Shown: one piece after another, positions 1 to 10,540 of the stretch | Layout: each line of letters opens with the position of its first letter | Position numbering within the stretch: the stretch's first letter is position 1 | Source: a virus | Virus record (IMG/VR): IMGVR_UViG_3300032070_000613 | Location: 62,001-126,000 of that record | Length of the DNA stretch: 64,000 nt | Reading direction: 5' to 3' (one strand) | Made by a program: the position numbers and the translations under genes | Notes under the pieces: generated by a model | Told to the model about the DNA's origin: nothing | Database searches by the model: none | The model's input: only the letters and a program-made list of their open reading frames with translations

Positions 1-1
1 C

Positions 2-3000
2 GTCACAGGCACTATACGGTACTCGAGTCTGCCGGTACACACTGAGGGAGACACCAGGCTCCCCTCTCAATACCTCACCCTCCTGAGTCCTACGCAGCCA
101 GCGTTTACTCTGAGCTATCAGGCTCCTACGGGGTTCGAGGGTAGCGCCAAAATCCTGATAGATAATAAAAAAATTGTGATTACAGAGGCCATCCGCGGTA
201 TCGTGAATCCCGTGGCATATACCTACACGATAGCGGACTACACTGACCTATACTCCCTGGCAAAAGCCATCCAGGCGACTCCCTCTACCTATCGGACCAA
301 TGTCCCGTGGGCGGGAGTGCCTGACTATAATCCGTTTACGATCTCTCCCGCAGGCGGCGCTCAGGAGGATTATTATCTCTCGGCAGGGGCCTGGAGTGCT
401 GATTTGATCATACCGTTTGAGGACAGTACGCCTATAGATCTCCCCTATACGATCCAGATAGTGCCCGAGCTATTCAAATGGACTCTCCTCCAGGCTTTTG
501 TATCTGAGTCCTCATTCCTGATAAAAAATGCTGACAGGACTGGTATGTTTCTCTCGGGTAACCTGCTGGCGTTTAGGAGCAGGATAGATGGAAAAATTTA
601 TTTCTTCGAGGTAGATAAATCAAAACTCGTAGATGATCCTGATGACAGCACTAAAAAAAATACAGAGGTCGATCTAAAAGATTCTTTCAGGGTGAATTTG
701 CTGAATCCTACAGTCTATAAGTACGACTCGGTATCCTGGGTCGATACAGACAATAGGATTTCAGATTTTGATTATGATCAATCTACACTGACTTTTGCAG
801 GGGCTCCACAGGGTAATTTGAGAAAGGGCACTCTGCTGCAGATAGGCGGGAGATATATCTATCAGGTCACTGGAGTGACCGTCGATACTGACTCCTACAC
901 TATAAAAATGTCCCCCGATCTTTCTACCGGGATGTCTTTAGAGAGCTATCCTGGTTTTATAAAACAGAGTACAGTCCCTGTCTATCTGGATGACATAGGT
1001 CCTCAGCCTTTCATGGCGCTACAGTATACTGTCCCTAAAGGGCATACTGGTAGTGCAAAAATAAAAGTAGACGTAGATAGTGTCACTCTGGTAGAGACTG
1101 TAGATAATTTCAGTACCAAGAGTACGACCCTCTTTTTTGAGGACTATGCTGATATCATCGAGCTCTCGAGTGCTTTAAAGGATGTGCCTTCATATGTCAC
1201 TCCGGATAAACCGTATACGGTCGTGATACCGGAGACCTATGTAGCATCTCTCAAAGGGGATGGTTTCAGCAATTTCAAACTGAGGCCTACATACGGTAGT
1301 TTTGTAGCGCTCCCGAGTAATATACTCATAGCGGTGTCTGCTTTTGAAATAAATTACACTGCTCCTGCGGGCTATGTAGGTGATGCAGAGGTCAAAATAT
1401 CTGATACTCGGATCCTCCTGAAAGAGACTATCGTAAATTATCATGCCGGGCAGGATGTCTCTAAAGAGATCAGGATAGATTACGCTGGCACTAAAGATCT
1501 GCAGGACATCGCGCTCAATTTGATCCCAGCGATTACATCTCTGGTACCCGGAGACGTCAAACCCTACTCCTGTACGCTTCTAAACGGGGCTCTATTCGAT
1601 AGGGGTCCGTGGGGGAGTACTCATGTGGTCCCGTACTCAGAGGACTATCTGGCGGCTCCTGTGAAGGTTTCAGGGGCTATAGACGGGGCCTACTGGTATG
1701 TGCTGGGGCCTCTGAATGAGCGCAGGCTGGTACAGGGTACTGATTACACGATAGAGACGGGTACTGTCACACTCACGAGTCCTATTATCGCGCTCGATCG
1801 TTTTAGATACAGCTATATGGGTCTGTGGAATCTGGCGGAGGATGAGGGGTCGGCTGTCACGTGCTCGTGTCGATATTTTACGACGCTGTCCACGGGGTCT
1901 CGTGTAGATGTTTACATGGACTACCTGAACATAGATCAATTTTATTTGCAGAAGCTCACTGAGAGGTTGTTTTCCCAGATAGTAGTAGCGCCTCAGATAA
2001 CGGAGATCCTGTCTCAGATGGGTAGTGGAGGACAGAGTAATGACAGCGGGGCCAATAATAATGCTGTGCAGAACTATGTGGGTGGACTGGCGGACCTGAA
2101 TTATGCTCTACGTGATGAGCAGATAAAAAAGCAGCTCTATCTCAGATTTTATCAGTGGTATAAAGATCGATTACGGAATCTATCCGCGGAGCTCCAGCTC
2201 ACTCTGGGATTCAAATTCGCTCATAGTAACTCTCTGGGTTTGAATAATGGTCAGTATACTTTGGACGATGAATATGTAGAGGATGAGGATTATACTCTCA
2301 CTAAAGATGAGGATATTGATCAGATCAGTAATGGTTTCTCGGATTTTTTCCCGGTAGGGTATGATGGGACGGCCCCTAAATATTATGACAGGTTTGGGAG
2401 GGAGTATCTCTCCTACAACTCTGTCTATTGCTGCAATATCAAACGTACTAATGCGGATCGATCTGTGTCTACTGTGGGTATGATAAAGTCTGAAAATCCT
2501 TATTGGAATAGAGGTCTCGATTTCGTGGTATGGGATGATGCGTATGTCACTAAAAATCTGGTAGCTAATTATAGTGTAGATGTGCCCGCTGCGGACAGGA
2601 CTTTTAGTAGTGGGACGTATACTTTCCTGAAGAGGGTATCTGTAGGGGATAAAGTACGCGTATCAAAATATAAGGATTATTATGAGATAGATCAGATAGT
2701 GTCTCCTCCGGGAAAAAATTATGAATATCTGATCCTCAAGACAGCGTTCACGTCTGGGTTGAAGAAGAAAAAAAAGAAAAGGGGTATAAAGACTTTTGAT
2801 GTGCATTTGGGGAGTGACGGTCAGTCGGTTATGAAAAACAGAGCGGGTACTCATATTTATTTTGATCAGCTGATGGATGCGCTCCCGCCTGATGGATTCA
2901 GTATTTATGTGCAGCGGCAGGAAAAAGAGCCATTCCCTATGGCGGATGATTACGGCAGTCTGGGGGCCTCCGCGTATGGTGAGCAGATCGAGGGTCAGGT

Positions 3001-6000
3001 CACCAATACGCGCCGTATCAAAAAGCCTTTTTTGAAATTGCTACTCGCGTTGTTGTTCCCTCTATCAGATTCGATAGCGGAGGAGACCAAGAATTTTAAA
3101 ATTCAAGTGAAGAAAGACTCCGAGGGTCCCTGGGAGGATCTTGATCCTATCGATTTGAGTAAACTCAGTTTCAAAGAGGAACGCAATGTAGATGATGTTT
3201 TGGATAGTCTGCGATATGATTTTACAGAGATAGCATCCCTGCCTGGAAAAAAGTTCTATGATATCAAAGAAGATGAAACTAAAGGATTTCACCAGCAGTT
3301 TTATTTGAGTTTTGAGAAGATTTATGATGCGGATACCCCTGGTGGATATTTCGAGGGCATCGTGCTGCGGGCGAAAGACAGGGCATGGTGGTTTAGGATA
3401 GTGGATGGTGGTACTGAGGATATCATAGACAATTATGGGTTTGACTCCTCTAATGAGTACAGAAATTTTTATGATCCCGATAACATTTTCAAAAAAATGT
3501 TGAAGGAAAAACAGGCCTGGGAGACAGAGAGTCTCATAATAAAAGATCTCTATGACCATAGTGATAAATTAGCGCGTGCTTTTGATCAGGGAGACATGAA
3601 TCGGGCTAATAGTAGATATCAGGGATATCTCGCTAAACAGGACATTTCCACTCTTTTTACTACTACTTTCTCGGTCACCAAAGAGATATCAGGTATAATC
3701 TCCGATATTCTCACTACCGGTATAAATATTCCATCAGGCACGTTTGTCACTGTGAGCAGCACCGGTGGCACTCTACCAGTCCCTTTGAAAGAAGGCACCG
3801 TCTACTATGTGATAAATACGGGTGATAAAAAATGTAGACTGGCTACCGTGACGAGTAATAATCAGCAGGGGTCGGATGTCAATATCACTGCTGGGGGGAC
3901 TAAAGATAGCAGTAAAAAAACGGATACTGTACCATATTCGCTGAAAATGGACCAAGCTAATCCTGAGGGTATCTCTGATGTACTCACCGCCAGTATACCC
4001 GCCTATGAGCCGCAGCTGGGATTTTTGATAGATGGTCAGGGCCCCGTGTATAGGACTCTCTATCCTGATCTGGTCCACCCAGAGGATAGTGCCTCTCGGT
4101 CTATTGCTGCCACCTACCAGCAGACGAGTATGGCTCTCGGTATATATAGTGGTGCGTGGCAGAAAGAGCAGTTTTTCAAGAATCTCAATTATACGAATAA
4201 TAGTACATGGAAAAATGATTATATCCGGTGGGTGCTCGGTTTTTCTCCTGGTTTGATTTATCAAAAAGATGCCAAGCAGATGTATGAGCAGAATCTCGGA
4301 GTGATTACGGTAGGTTTAAAAGAGCTGCCCGCTTTGAGATTCAGACTGGTCCCTAGCACTGTTTTCTCGGTAGAGAACGCCACGCTGACGGTGTCCTGGG
4401 ACAATAGCGGCAAATATATACGAGTCATTTTTGATGTGGTCAATATAGCTGATCCATCTGATGTAGATATCGGTGTCTCTGTCGTGTTCAAGCTCTATGA
4501 CATAGTCTCAGTAAAAGGTATCGATACTCTCATATATAAAATGTTGGGAGAGGTCTGCGCTGATATTAATGCCTATAGATTTTATAAGTATAGTGGGGTG
4601 CCTTTATTTTCCTGTGAGGACATTTTTGCATATTACGAATACAATATCACTTCGAAAATGCTCGCTGTATACGGCATCCCGGTAGATGTCGCGACAGGGG
4701 CCGTTTTGAGTGTGACTACGGTGGAGGACCATCGTAGCTCAGACCCGAGAGTGTTGTTTCTCAATAAAGGTATAGAGGATAGGCTCTATACCCATGTGAT
4801 TCGTAACATACCGGCGTTTAATCTCGGATATACGGGGGATTACTATAGACAGAGTCTGGATGGTCCTGCTATACAGATCATCAATATAGCGCCTATGCCA
4901 AATATGTCCTATAGCGTAAATTTAGATGGAGCAGGTAAAAAGCAGTTGGTAATAAAGTATGGGGCTCCGTCACTGAATTTGTCGGCGGTGTTTCCTATTT
5001 ATAATGCATCGACTGACACCTACAAGACACTGAGTGAGCTGGCCCAGAGTATCAATGGATATCTTTATCGTACGTATAATATTTTTCGTGCCACTGTTTT
5101 GTATACTACTTATCCCGCGGCCAATCTATCCGCTGATTGTTTGTCTCTGTGTAATGATTTTATCCCGGCTACACTGTCAGCGGGGCATCTGACAAACATT
5201 GTGTATGTGCATGTACAGACCGGTCTGGATGATATCGACCCGGAGATCAATCAGGGTATTTACCGGGTGTTTTATGATACAGATGCCAGGAAAAAATTAG
5301 AGATACGATTCAATGAGATAATAGTAAATGGGTCTCGCATTGAGGAAACCCGTAATACCGGTGCTCGTTTCGTGATTGATTTTCAAAATCCCGATGGGAC
5401 TTTCAAAACTCTTACGAAGTTCTGTACTGATGTGTCAGTCACTGAATATAAACATACAAAATTATTTACGGCTACGCCTGCCCATACAGACAGTCCTGAG
5501 GCCACTCAGTATATAATCGTGGATAATACCGATCGATTCCTGGGGTTTGATAAATCTGATACTGTGTATATGGATACGTATACAGTGGATATCAATGACC
5601 CCGCGACAGCTCGGAGTGTGCTCAACACTCAAAATGCATATTTTTCTCATCCGATATATACCTCCAACGGTAATCCTAATAAATTACCCATAGACGGTAT
5701 ACCGGTGTCAGGTGAGTGGGACACTACTGTGAGTGAGCAGGTGCTCTCATTGAGCTGTAAAAACGGTACTACCTGGGAGGTGACTTTCAATGATTATGAG
5801 AGTGGCTCGAATAAAAGTTTCAAACCTACCCAGGAGATAATCAATCTGATAGATACTGCGCATAGTTTGACTGAGGGGCAGTTCCAGAGTATAGGTAATG
5901 TCGAGGACCGCCCTGTAGTAGCGATGATTAAAGAGCTCGTACTGAGGAGGATCCCCTACGCAGATGTTACTATAATATCAGAAATTTTTACCGTTGATAT

Positions 6001-8644
6001 ATCTACTGATGAGTTGTCGGTGGCATTGCCTGATTGGTCTGTAGGAGATGTGGTAAAATTTATTACGACGGGTACGTTACCTGATCCATTTGTCGTGAAT
6101 AATATTTATTATGTGATCAGCAAAACCGGTACTGGTAATAGTATCAAATTAAAAGTGTCATCTACATCTGGAGGGCCAGTAATAGACATAACGACTGTAG
6201 GGACAGGTATCCATACTGTTACGAGACAGTCTGTAAATGTACTGAAGATCAGTCTGAGGGAAAATGACACGATCAATAAACTGGCGGCGGCTATAAATAA
6301 CGCCAGATTTAATACTGATGGACAGGTAGATTCTGATCCTGATAAAGGCATCATCCAATATTTTACTGCGACCGTTTTGGGAGATACTGCCATCCAGGGA
6401 GAATATAAAAGCTATGAGCTCGCGGCTGAGTATTTGCCCATAATCAGGAGTTTCTCTGTGGTGAGCGCTACAGGGAGTACTTTTAAACAGAATTATCTCA
6501 TAGGATGGGAGATTGCTACTACCAATCTCACGGTAGATCAGACGGATGCTCTGACCATGTCCGCTAAAAGATACAGTCCAGGAGACACATATAAATTCAC
6601 GGTGAGCCCTCCTGATGTGGCATATACTGATACTCTGTTAAATAATCCTCAGGGATTCAGGAGGGACATCCTGGCTTTTGACGTGTACTGCTGGGACATC
6701 AGTGGCTATTTTGAGATAAAGGACAACTGGATTTATTTCAGGAGCGCCCTGGTAGGATATACCGCGGAATCCGACATGGGACAGCCTGATAAAACGATAG
6801 GGCATGGTATACCCCTGGCAGGGTCCGGACACGCGCTAGCCCCTGCGAATGAAAGTATAGGGGCTCTGGTCGCCAGGATGAATGCTGATAGTGTAGTGAA
6901 AAAGTATTTCTATGTGAAACTCAATTTTTCCAGATATCAGGATGCTACACAGAAAACGCTGCCGGAAAATCCTGGATTTTTTGAGTATGGCTATCTGCCT
7001 AATTATCATGTTACAGTGCCCCAGTCTCAGCTGGATAAGGTCATGCTCAGGAACGACTCCGTGATGACGCTGGGGCCGGGAGTAGGATATCAGTTTACTG
7101 CGTCGTCCTATGCTATAAATGACGCAGCGGACACGATGGATTTGTCGTGTAGCTGGCAATATAGCTATGAATATTCTAAAGAATATGTTTTGACATCAGC
7201 ATTACTGGATACTATATCTGAGCTGGTAGGAGTGATAAATACGGAGACAGCGCCGTATGTATCGACTTCTATTTTTGAGGCATATGTAGTGGGTACTCAC
7301 GGGTCTGATGCGAGTAATACTTTGATGACTGGTACTGGTGTCATAGAGGAAAAAGATGAACACTTCACAGCCAATGTATTTACAAATCAATTATCAGTAT
7401 CTAGAACGGACTGGGCTGTAAATGATGTCGTGAGATTCAGCTCTACATTTCTGCTGCCGACACCATTGGTAGCAGGCACTGATTATTATGTAGTGAGTAA
7501 AACAGGTACAGGTACGAGTATAAAGTTGAGAGTCTCTACTACATTTGGAGGGAGTCCTGTAGATATTCTCACTCCTGGAGCTGGTATCCATACTATCCAT
7601 AGGAGATACACCAATATCTACATAGCGACAGCAGTGAGTGCCATACAGATAAAAGTGAGGAATCTCACTGGAGTAAATTTCAGTATATCTAGCGCCAGTT
7701 TTAATAGGTCTCCAGCTAGGAATAGTCTCATTTTACGCTGCAGAATATCATATAATGATACTTCTTCTTTTCTAGGTCAGAATATTAATATGACTATGAA
7801 AGATCTGGCTCAGACCATATCTGATTTGAGGGGCTATACGGATTCGATCTTTCCTCCTTTATTCAGCTCCACCGTGATAAATGATATGTATCTCTATATG
7901 GGAGCTGATCGATTGTTGGATGTTGTTACTGGGACTATATCTCCGGGGACTGTGCTCTACGCCCACCTGAATGATCTCGTCGCTATGTATATGCTGAATA
8001 TGAATGCTCAGGCTAACTACACTGTGACGAATACTGTTTTTACAGCAGCATCCTATAAAAGATTTCACGAAACGCTACCCGCGGATAAAGATCTCCATAG
8101 CTGGATCGATAGCGTAATCATGGGGGACTATACGACAGGGATGGTCCAGATAGACATACTGCCTATAAAGGTAGAGGCCGTGGACTATGGACTGCTGGAG
8201 ATCATTCCTAAGACTCAGATGGTCACGGGTAATACGCCTGCGCATGGATATTTTGGTATACTGGGGGATATCCAGTGGATACAGATATCCGATCAGAATT
8301 TGCATGTACAGCTGAATTATATAAAGGAGAGGCTGGGGCAGCCCTGGAAGGATGCTCAGGGTAATGTACTCCTGGATAACTATACTCCAGAGAGATTTGA
8401 TACGCGCCCCGGCTATAATAATTTTTATGCGATTGATATGTCTAATTTTTTGGGGTATATGAAGACAGTGCGGTATAATCAGATCAAAAACAGTTTCGTC
8501 AATGAGGCCATAGTAAATAATAATTATTTCTGGCTGTACATGAAATTTCATAAGGAGTTCGGATGCGATCAGAGAGTGATAGCTCTGCAAAAACAGATAG
8601 CCTCAAAGAGCCAGGACCAGGAGACGATCGGGGATCTGGGCTGA
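2..8644 (+). CDS. giant tail/baseplate structural protein, C-terminal part (5' truncated)
   Basis: The frame is open from base 2 with no stop, so the gene begins upstream of the window; the GTG at 176 is only the first in-window start-like codon. The visible part is 2,880 residues. It is a modular virion protein with two sets of internal repeats. One set carries a motif like APTGFEGSAKI or VPKGHTGSAKI near residues 36, 338 and 447. The other carries YYVI/YYVVSKTGTG followed by a GIHT motif, near residues 1235-1310, 1995-2080 and 2455-2538. A six-lysine run lies near residue 923. No enzymatic motif was recognised. It lies upstream of gp25- and J-like baseplate genes, which suggests a tail or baseplate component; that role is inferred from context and size. 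Its end overlaps the next small gene. Confidence 0.75.
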   Translation, partial: VTGTIRYSSLPVHTEGDTRLPSQYLTLLSPTQPAFTLSYQAPTGFEGSAKILIDNKKIVITEAIRGIVNPVAYTYTIADYTDLYSLAKAIQATPSTYRTNVPWAGVPDYNPFTISPAGGAQEDYYLSAGAWSADLIIPFEDSTPIDLPYTIQIVPELFKWTLLQAFVSESSFLIKNADRTGMFLSGNLLAFRSRIDGKIYFFEVDKSKLVDDPDDSTKKNTEVDLKDSFRVNLLNPTVYKYDSVSWVDTDNRISDFDYDQSTLTFAGAPQGNLRKGTLLQIGGRYIYQVTGVTVDTDSYTIKMSPDLSTGMSLESYPGFIKQSTVPVYLDDIGPQPFMALQYTVPKGHTGSAKIKVDVDSVTLVETVDNFSTKSTTLFFEDYADIIELSSALKDVPSYVTPDKPYTVVIPETYVASLKGDGFSNFKLRPTYGSFVALPSNILIAVSAFEINYTAPAGYVGDAEVKISDTRILLKETIVNYHAGQDVSKEIRIDYAGTKDLQDIALNLIPAITSLVPGDVKPYSCTLLNGALFDRGPWGSTHVVPYSEDYLAAPVKVSGAIDGAYWYVLGPLNERRLVQGTDYTIETGTVTLTSPIIALDRFRYSYMGLWNLAEDEGSAVTCSCRYFTTLSTGSRVDVYMDYLNIDQFYLQKLTERLFSQIVVAPQITEILSQMGSGGQSNDSGANNNAVQNYVGGLADLNYALRDEQIKKQLYLRFYQWYKDRLRNLSAELQLTLGFKFAHSNSLGLNNGQYTLDDEYVEDEDYTLTKDEDIDQISNGFSDFFPVGYDGTAPKYYDRFGREYLSYNSVYCCNIKRTNADRSVSTVGMIKSENPYWNRGLDFVVWDDAYVTKNLVANYSVDVPAADRTFSSGTYTFLKRVSVGDKVRVSKYKDYYEIDQIVSPPGKNYEYLILKTAFTSGLKKKKKKRGIKTFDVHLGSDGQSVMKNRAGTHIYFDQLMDALPPDGFSIYVQRQEKEPFPMADDYGSLGASAYGEQIEGQVTNTRRIKKPFLKLLLALLFPLSDSIAEETKNFKIQVKKDSEGPWEDLDPIDLSKLSFKEERNVDDVLDSLRYDFTEIASLPGKKFYDIKEDETKGFHQQFYLSFEKIYDADTPGGYFEGIVLRAKDRAWWFRIVDGGTEDIIDNYGFDSSNEYRNFYDPDNIFKKMLKEKQAWETESLIIKDLYDHSDKLARAFDQGDMNRANSRYQGYLAKQDISTLFTTTFSVTKEISGIISDILTTGINIPSGTFVTVSSTGGTLPVPLKEGTVYYVINTGDKKCRLATVTSNNQQGSDVNITAGGTKDSSKKTDTVPYSLKMDQANPEGISDVLTASIPAYEPQLGFLIDGQGPVYRTLYPDLVHPEDSASRSIAATYQQTSMALGIYSGAWQKEQFFKNLNYTNNSTWKNDYIRWVLGFSPGLIYQKDAKQMYEQNLGVITVGLKELPALRFRLVPSTVFSVENATLTVSWDNSGKYIRVIFDVVNIADPSDVDIGVSVVFKLYDIVSVKGIDTLIYKMLGEVCADINAYRFYKYSGVPLFSCEDIFAYYEYNITSKMLAVYGIPVDVATGAVLSVTTVEDHRSSDPRVLFLNKGIEDRLYTHVIRNIPAFNLGYTGDYYRQSLDGPAIQIINIAPMPNMSYSVNLDGAGKKQLVIKYGAPSLNLSAVFPIYNASTDTYKTLSELAQSINGYLYRTYNIFRATVLYTTYPAANLSADCLSLCNDFIPATLSAGHLTNIVYVHVQTGLDDIDPEINQGIYRVFYDTDARKKLEIRFNEIIVNGSRIEETRNTGARFVIDFQNPDGTFKTLTKFCTDVSVTEYKHTKLFTATPAHTDSPEATQYIIVDNTDRFLGFDKSDTVYMDTYTVDINDPATARSVLNTQNAYFSHPIYTSNGNPNKLPIDGIPVSGEWDTTVSEQVLSLSCKNGTTWEVTFNDYESGSNKSFKPTQEIINLIDTAHSLTEGQFQSIGNVEDRPVVAMIKELVLRRIPYADVTIISEIFTVDISTDELSVALPDWSVGDVVKFITTGTLPDPFVVNNIYYVISKTGTGNSIKLKVSSTSGGPVIDITTVGTGIHTVTRQSVNVLKISLRENDTINKLAAAINNARFNTDGQVDSDPDKGIIQYFTATVLGDTAIQGEYKSYELAAEYLPIIRSFSVVSATGSTFKQNYLIGWEIATTNLTVDQTDALTMSAKRYSPGDTYKFTVSPPDVAYTDTLLNNPQGFRRDILAFDVYCWDISGYFEIKDNWIYFRSALVGYTAESDMGQPDKTIGHGIPLAGSGHALAPANESIGALVARMNADSVVKKYFYVKLNFSRYQDATQKTLPENPGFFEYGYLPNYHVTVPQSQLDKVMLRNDSVMTLGPGVGYQFTASSYAINDAADTMDLSCSWQYSYEYSKEYVLTSALLDTISELVGVINTETAPYVSTSIFEAYVVGTHGSDASNTLMTGTGVIEEKDEHFTANVFTNQLSVSRTDWAVNDVVRFSSTFLLPTPLVAGTDYYVVSKTGTGTSIKLRVSTTFGGSPVDILTPGAGIHTIHRRYTNIYIATAVSAIQIKVRNLTGVNFSISSASFNRSPARNSLILRCRISYNDTSSFLGQNINMTMKDLAQTISDLRGYTDSIFPPLFSSTVINDMYLYMGADRLLDVVTGTISPGTVLYAHLNDLVAMYMLNMNAQANYTVTNTVFTAASYKRFHETLPADKDLHSWIDSVIMGDYTTGMVQIDILPIKVEAVDYGLLEIIPKTQMVTGNTPAHGYFGILGDIQWIQISDQNLHVQLNYIKERLGQPWKDAQGNVLLDNYTPERFDTRPGYNNFYAIDMSNFLGYMKTVRYNQIKNSFVNEAIVNNNYFWLYMKFHKEFGCDQRVIALQKQIASKSQDQETIGDLG

Positions 8645-8805
8645 AAAGAGCCCCTGCCTGGCAGATAGTGGAGGCTGGAGAGAGTAATGGTTTTGCAAAA
8701 GAGTTTGCAGAGCCTATACTCATATTGATGGCCAGTCTGTTGAAAAAAGAAGTAGAGGCGATGGAGCAGCAAATAAAAAGGGAAAAACATGTCCGTGCGC
8801 GTTAA
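8563..8805 (+). CDS. small overlapping protein of unknown function
   Basis: An 80-residue frame that overlaps the end of the giant structural gene by 82 nt and the start of the next gene by 17 nt. The start is supported by a good Shine-Dalgarno AAGGAG at 8552-8557, five bases before the ATG. It fills the only gap between its neighbours, which argues for a real gene. The N-terminal half is charged and Gly/Pro-rich. The C-terminal half looks helical (EPILILMASLLKKEVEAMEQ) and ends in a basic tail. No family was recognised; a small tail-assembly or chaperone-like role would be a guess from position alone. Confidence 0.6.
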   Translation: MRSESDSSAKTDSLKEPGPGDDRGSGLKRAPAWQIVEAGESNGFAKEFAEPILILMASLLKKEVEAMEQQIKREKHVRAR

Positions 8806-10534
8806 GTTTGATCTGATACCAGAGATAGTAAAGCCTAAACTGGATGGTTTAGATATCACTACTATCACTTTTTCTGATATGCTCCCCAACTCTACTCTGG
8901 CTAAAAAATCCGGGGTCCTGGCTACTAACAAAACGTCTCAGCCCAGCGGTCAGCAGCAAAAACAAAAAGGATATAAATGGGACAGCTGGTCCATGGACCT
9001 GAGCCTGTCTAATATGGCGGCTGCTGCAGAAGCTATAGAGATTTTCCTGCAGAAAGTAGATCAGCTGTCTAAAGTAATCACTCAGACTCTCAAAGTAATG
9101 CGGCTGCTCAGTGGTAATGTGAAATCCATAGCGATGTTTTTGAATTTCCTCATTAAAAAGGTAGCAGAGGCGCTGAAAACTTTTCTGAATTCTTTTTCAT
9201 CTACTGGCGTCTACATGAGTGTGGTGTGGCCGAGTATCGATCCTAAAGCCACTCCCAAATACACTATCCCGGTATATGGGGGATATCGAGAATTCATCAG
9301 CCGTGTGAATTTTGTTCTGACGAGCAGTAAGGATCCAGACGCCCCTAAATTTGATGATCCGAAAGATAAAGTGGGCGGTGTGATCCTAGCCATGATAGGT
9401 GGTGTCAGTGATCCCGAATTTCTTACGGACGCACTAGATAATTTCAGGAAATTGAGCCAATTTTTTGGATTTGCGTCTCCGCAGCCCTCCCCACCAAAAA
9501 ATTTAAAAGCTGTATCAGGATTTTACAAGAAGCCTACAGTATCTGAAAAGGTCATGGGAGTACAGCTGACCTGGAGTGCGCCGGATACCCCTGTGACTAA
9601 ATTCAGGATATATAAATCTACTACTACCAGGTCCAGAGCTAAAAATGCAAAAGAGGATGGTGAGGACATAGTAGTGAGAGTTTTTGGGGAAAAATTATGG
9701 GATGATCCCGCCGCGGAGTATGTGGAGATACCTCACATCTTCGGTAAATTTTATTTCAGATATACTGATTTCAAAGTAGAGAGTGGTAAGAAATATTATT
9801 ACAAAGTGTATAGTATGATGGGGGATAAATATTTTGAGACCAATCCCTCTAAAGAGGATATAAACAGTCCTGTAGCCAGCCCTATAGTATCATCCCAGCC
9901 CCGTAACTGTATATCTACGGATGAGTTGAAAAATTATACGACTCTGGGTATCAACGGGGAATTGCTGACACCATTCGATATGGAGGGAGACTGGCAGTCT
10001 GTCACTGTGCGTAGGCTGCTCGGTAAATCTCTGGATAGTATGTTCACGCAGATAGACGCTCTGGCGGACAAACTGACGGGACTGGTAAATACGGGCAGTA
10101 AGGCCATGACTGACTATCTCAAATATTATAGCGATAGAGTGGCATCTCTACTGGATTTAATATCGGAGTTTAGGACTATCGTGGAGAGGCTCTCCGCATA
10201 TAGTCTGCGTGGGACGTTCATGCTCCTCAGATTGAATATAGAAGAGGGAGGCATGAGACATTTCGTAGATAGATTCAATCAGGCCTGCCAGATAGATAAT
10301 ACTAAAGTGGATGATAAAAAAGGTCCCGCAGTGATTTCTAATAATTCAGGGATAGCCAAATATACTGAGAGAGGGATAATGCTCGGCGTGGTCCTTTTAA
10401 CAGGGATCCCCGTAGTCACTACAGCGAGACTCCTGGAGGAGGTATCCCCCAGTGAGGTAGATTCTCTGAAGAAAAATATTGAGAATACTGAGAAAGCGAT
10501 CACTACACTCATGAAGATGCTGGGACTGGGGTAA
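8789..10534 (+). CDS. structural protein with fibronectin type III-like domain
   Basis: A 581-residue protein preceded by an AAGGG-type ribosome site. Residues about 70-130 are helical (mixed hydrophobic and polar, QKVDQLSKVITQTLKVMRLL). Residues about 230-365 read as a fibronectin III-like beta sandwich: a PSPPKNLKAV opening, GVQLTWSAPDTPVTKFRIYK, then SGKKYYYKVYS. The rest is helical and ends with a hydrophobic stretch (GIMLGVVLLTGIPVV). FN3 modules are common in phage tail proteins. Being between the giant protein and the baseplate genes, it is probably a tail or baseplate component. The fold call is made by eye; the exact role is unknown. Confidence 0.6.
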   Translation: MSVRVKFDLIPEIVKPKLDGLDITTITFSDMLPNSTLAKKSGVLATNKTSQPSGQQQKQKGYKWDSWSMDLSLSNMAAAAEAIEIFLQKVDQLSKVITQTLKVMRLLSGNVKSIAMFLNFLIKKVAEALKTFLNSFSSTGVYMSVVWPSIDPKATPKYTIPVYGGYREFISRVNFVLTSSKDPDAPKFDDPKDKVGGVILAMIGGVSDPEFLTDALDNFRKLSQFFGFASPQPSPPKNLKAVSGFYKKPTVSEKVMGVQLTWSAPDTPVTKFRIYKSTTTRSRAKNAKEDGEDIVVRVFGEKLWDDPAAEYVEIPHIFGKFYFRYTDFKVESGKKYYYKVYSMMGDKYFETNPSKEDINSPVASPIVSSQPRNCISTDELKNYTTLGINGELLTPFDMEGDWQSVTVRRLLGKSLDSMFTQIDALADKLTGLVNTGSKAMTDYLKYYSDRVASLLDLISEFRTIVERLSAYSLRGTFMLLRLNIEEGGMRHFVDRFNQACQIDNTKVDDKKGPAVISNNSGIAKYTERGIMLGVVLLTGIPVVTTARLLEEVSPSEVDSLKKNIENTEKAITTLMKMLGLG

Positions 10535-10540
10535 AATTTT

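Noticed and set aside
2760-2790. A-rich run (A8) that could cause frameshifting
   Set aside because: The zero frame continues for another 5.8 kb with normal protein; no extended alternative-frame gene is joined there.
3065-3559. 164-residue antisense frame
   Set aside because: It is entirely inside the giant + strand gene, has low-complexity composition from reverse reading and no ribosome site; other long antisense frames (8075-8590, 18590-19198) are the same kind of shadow.
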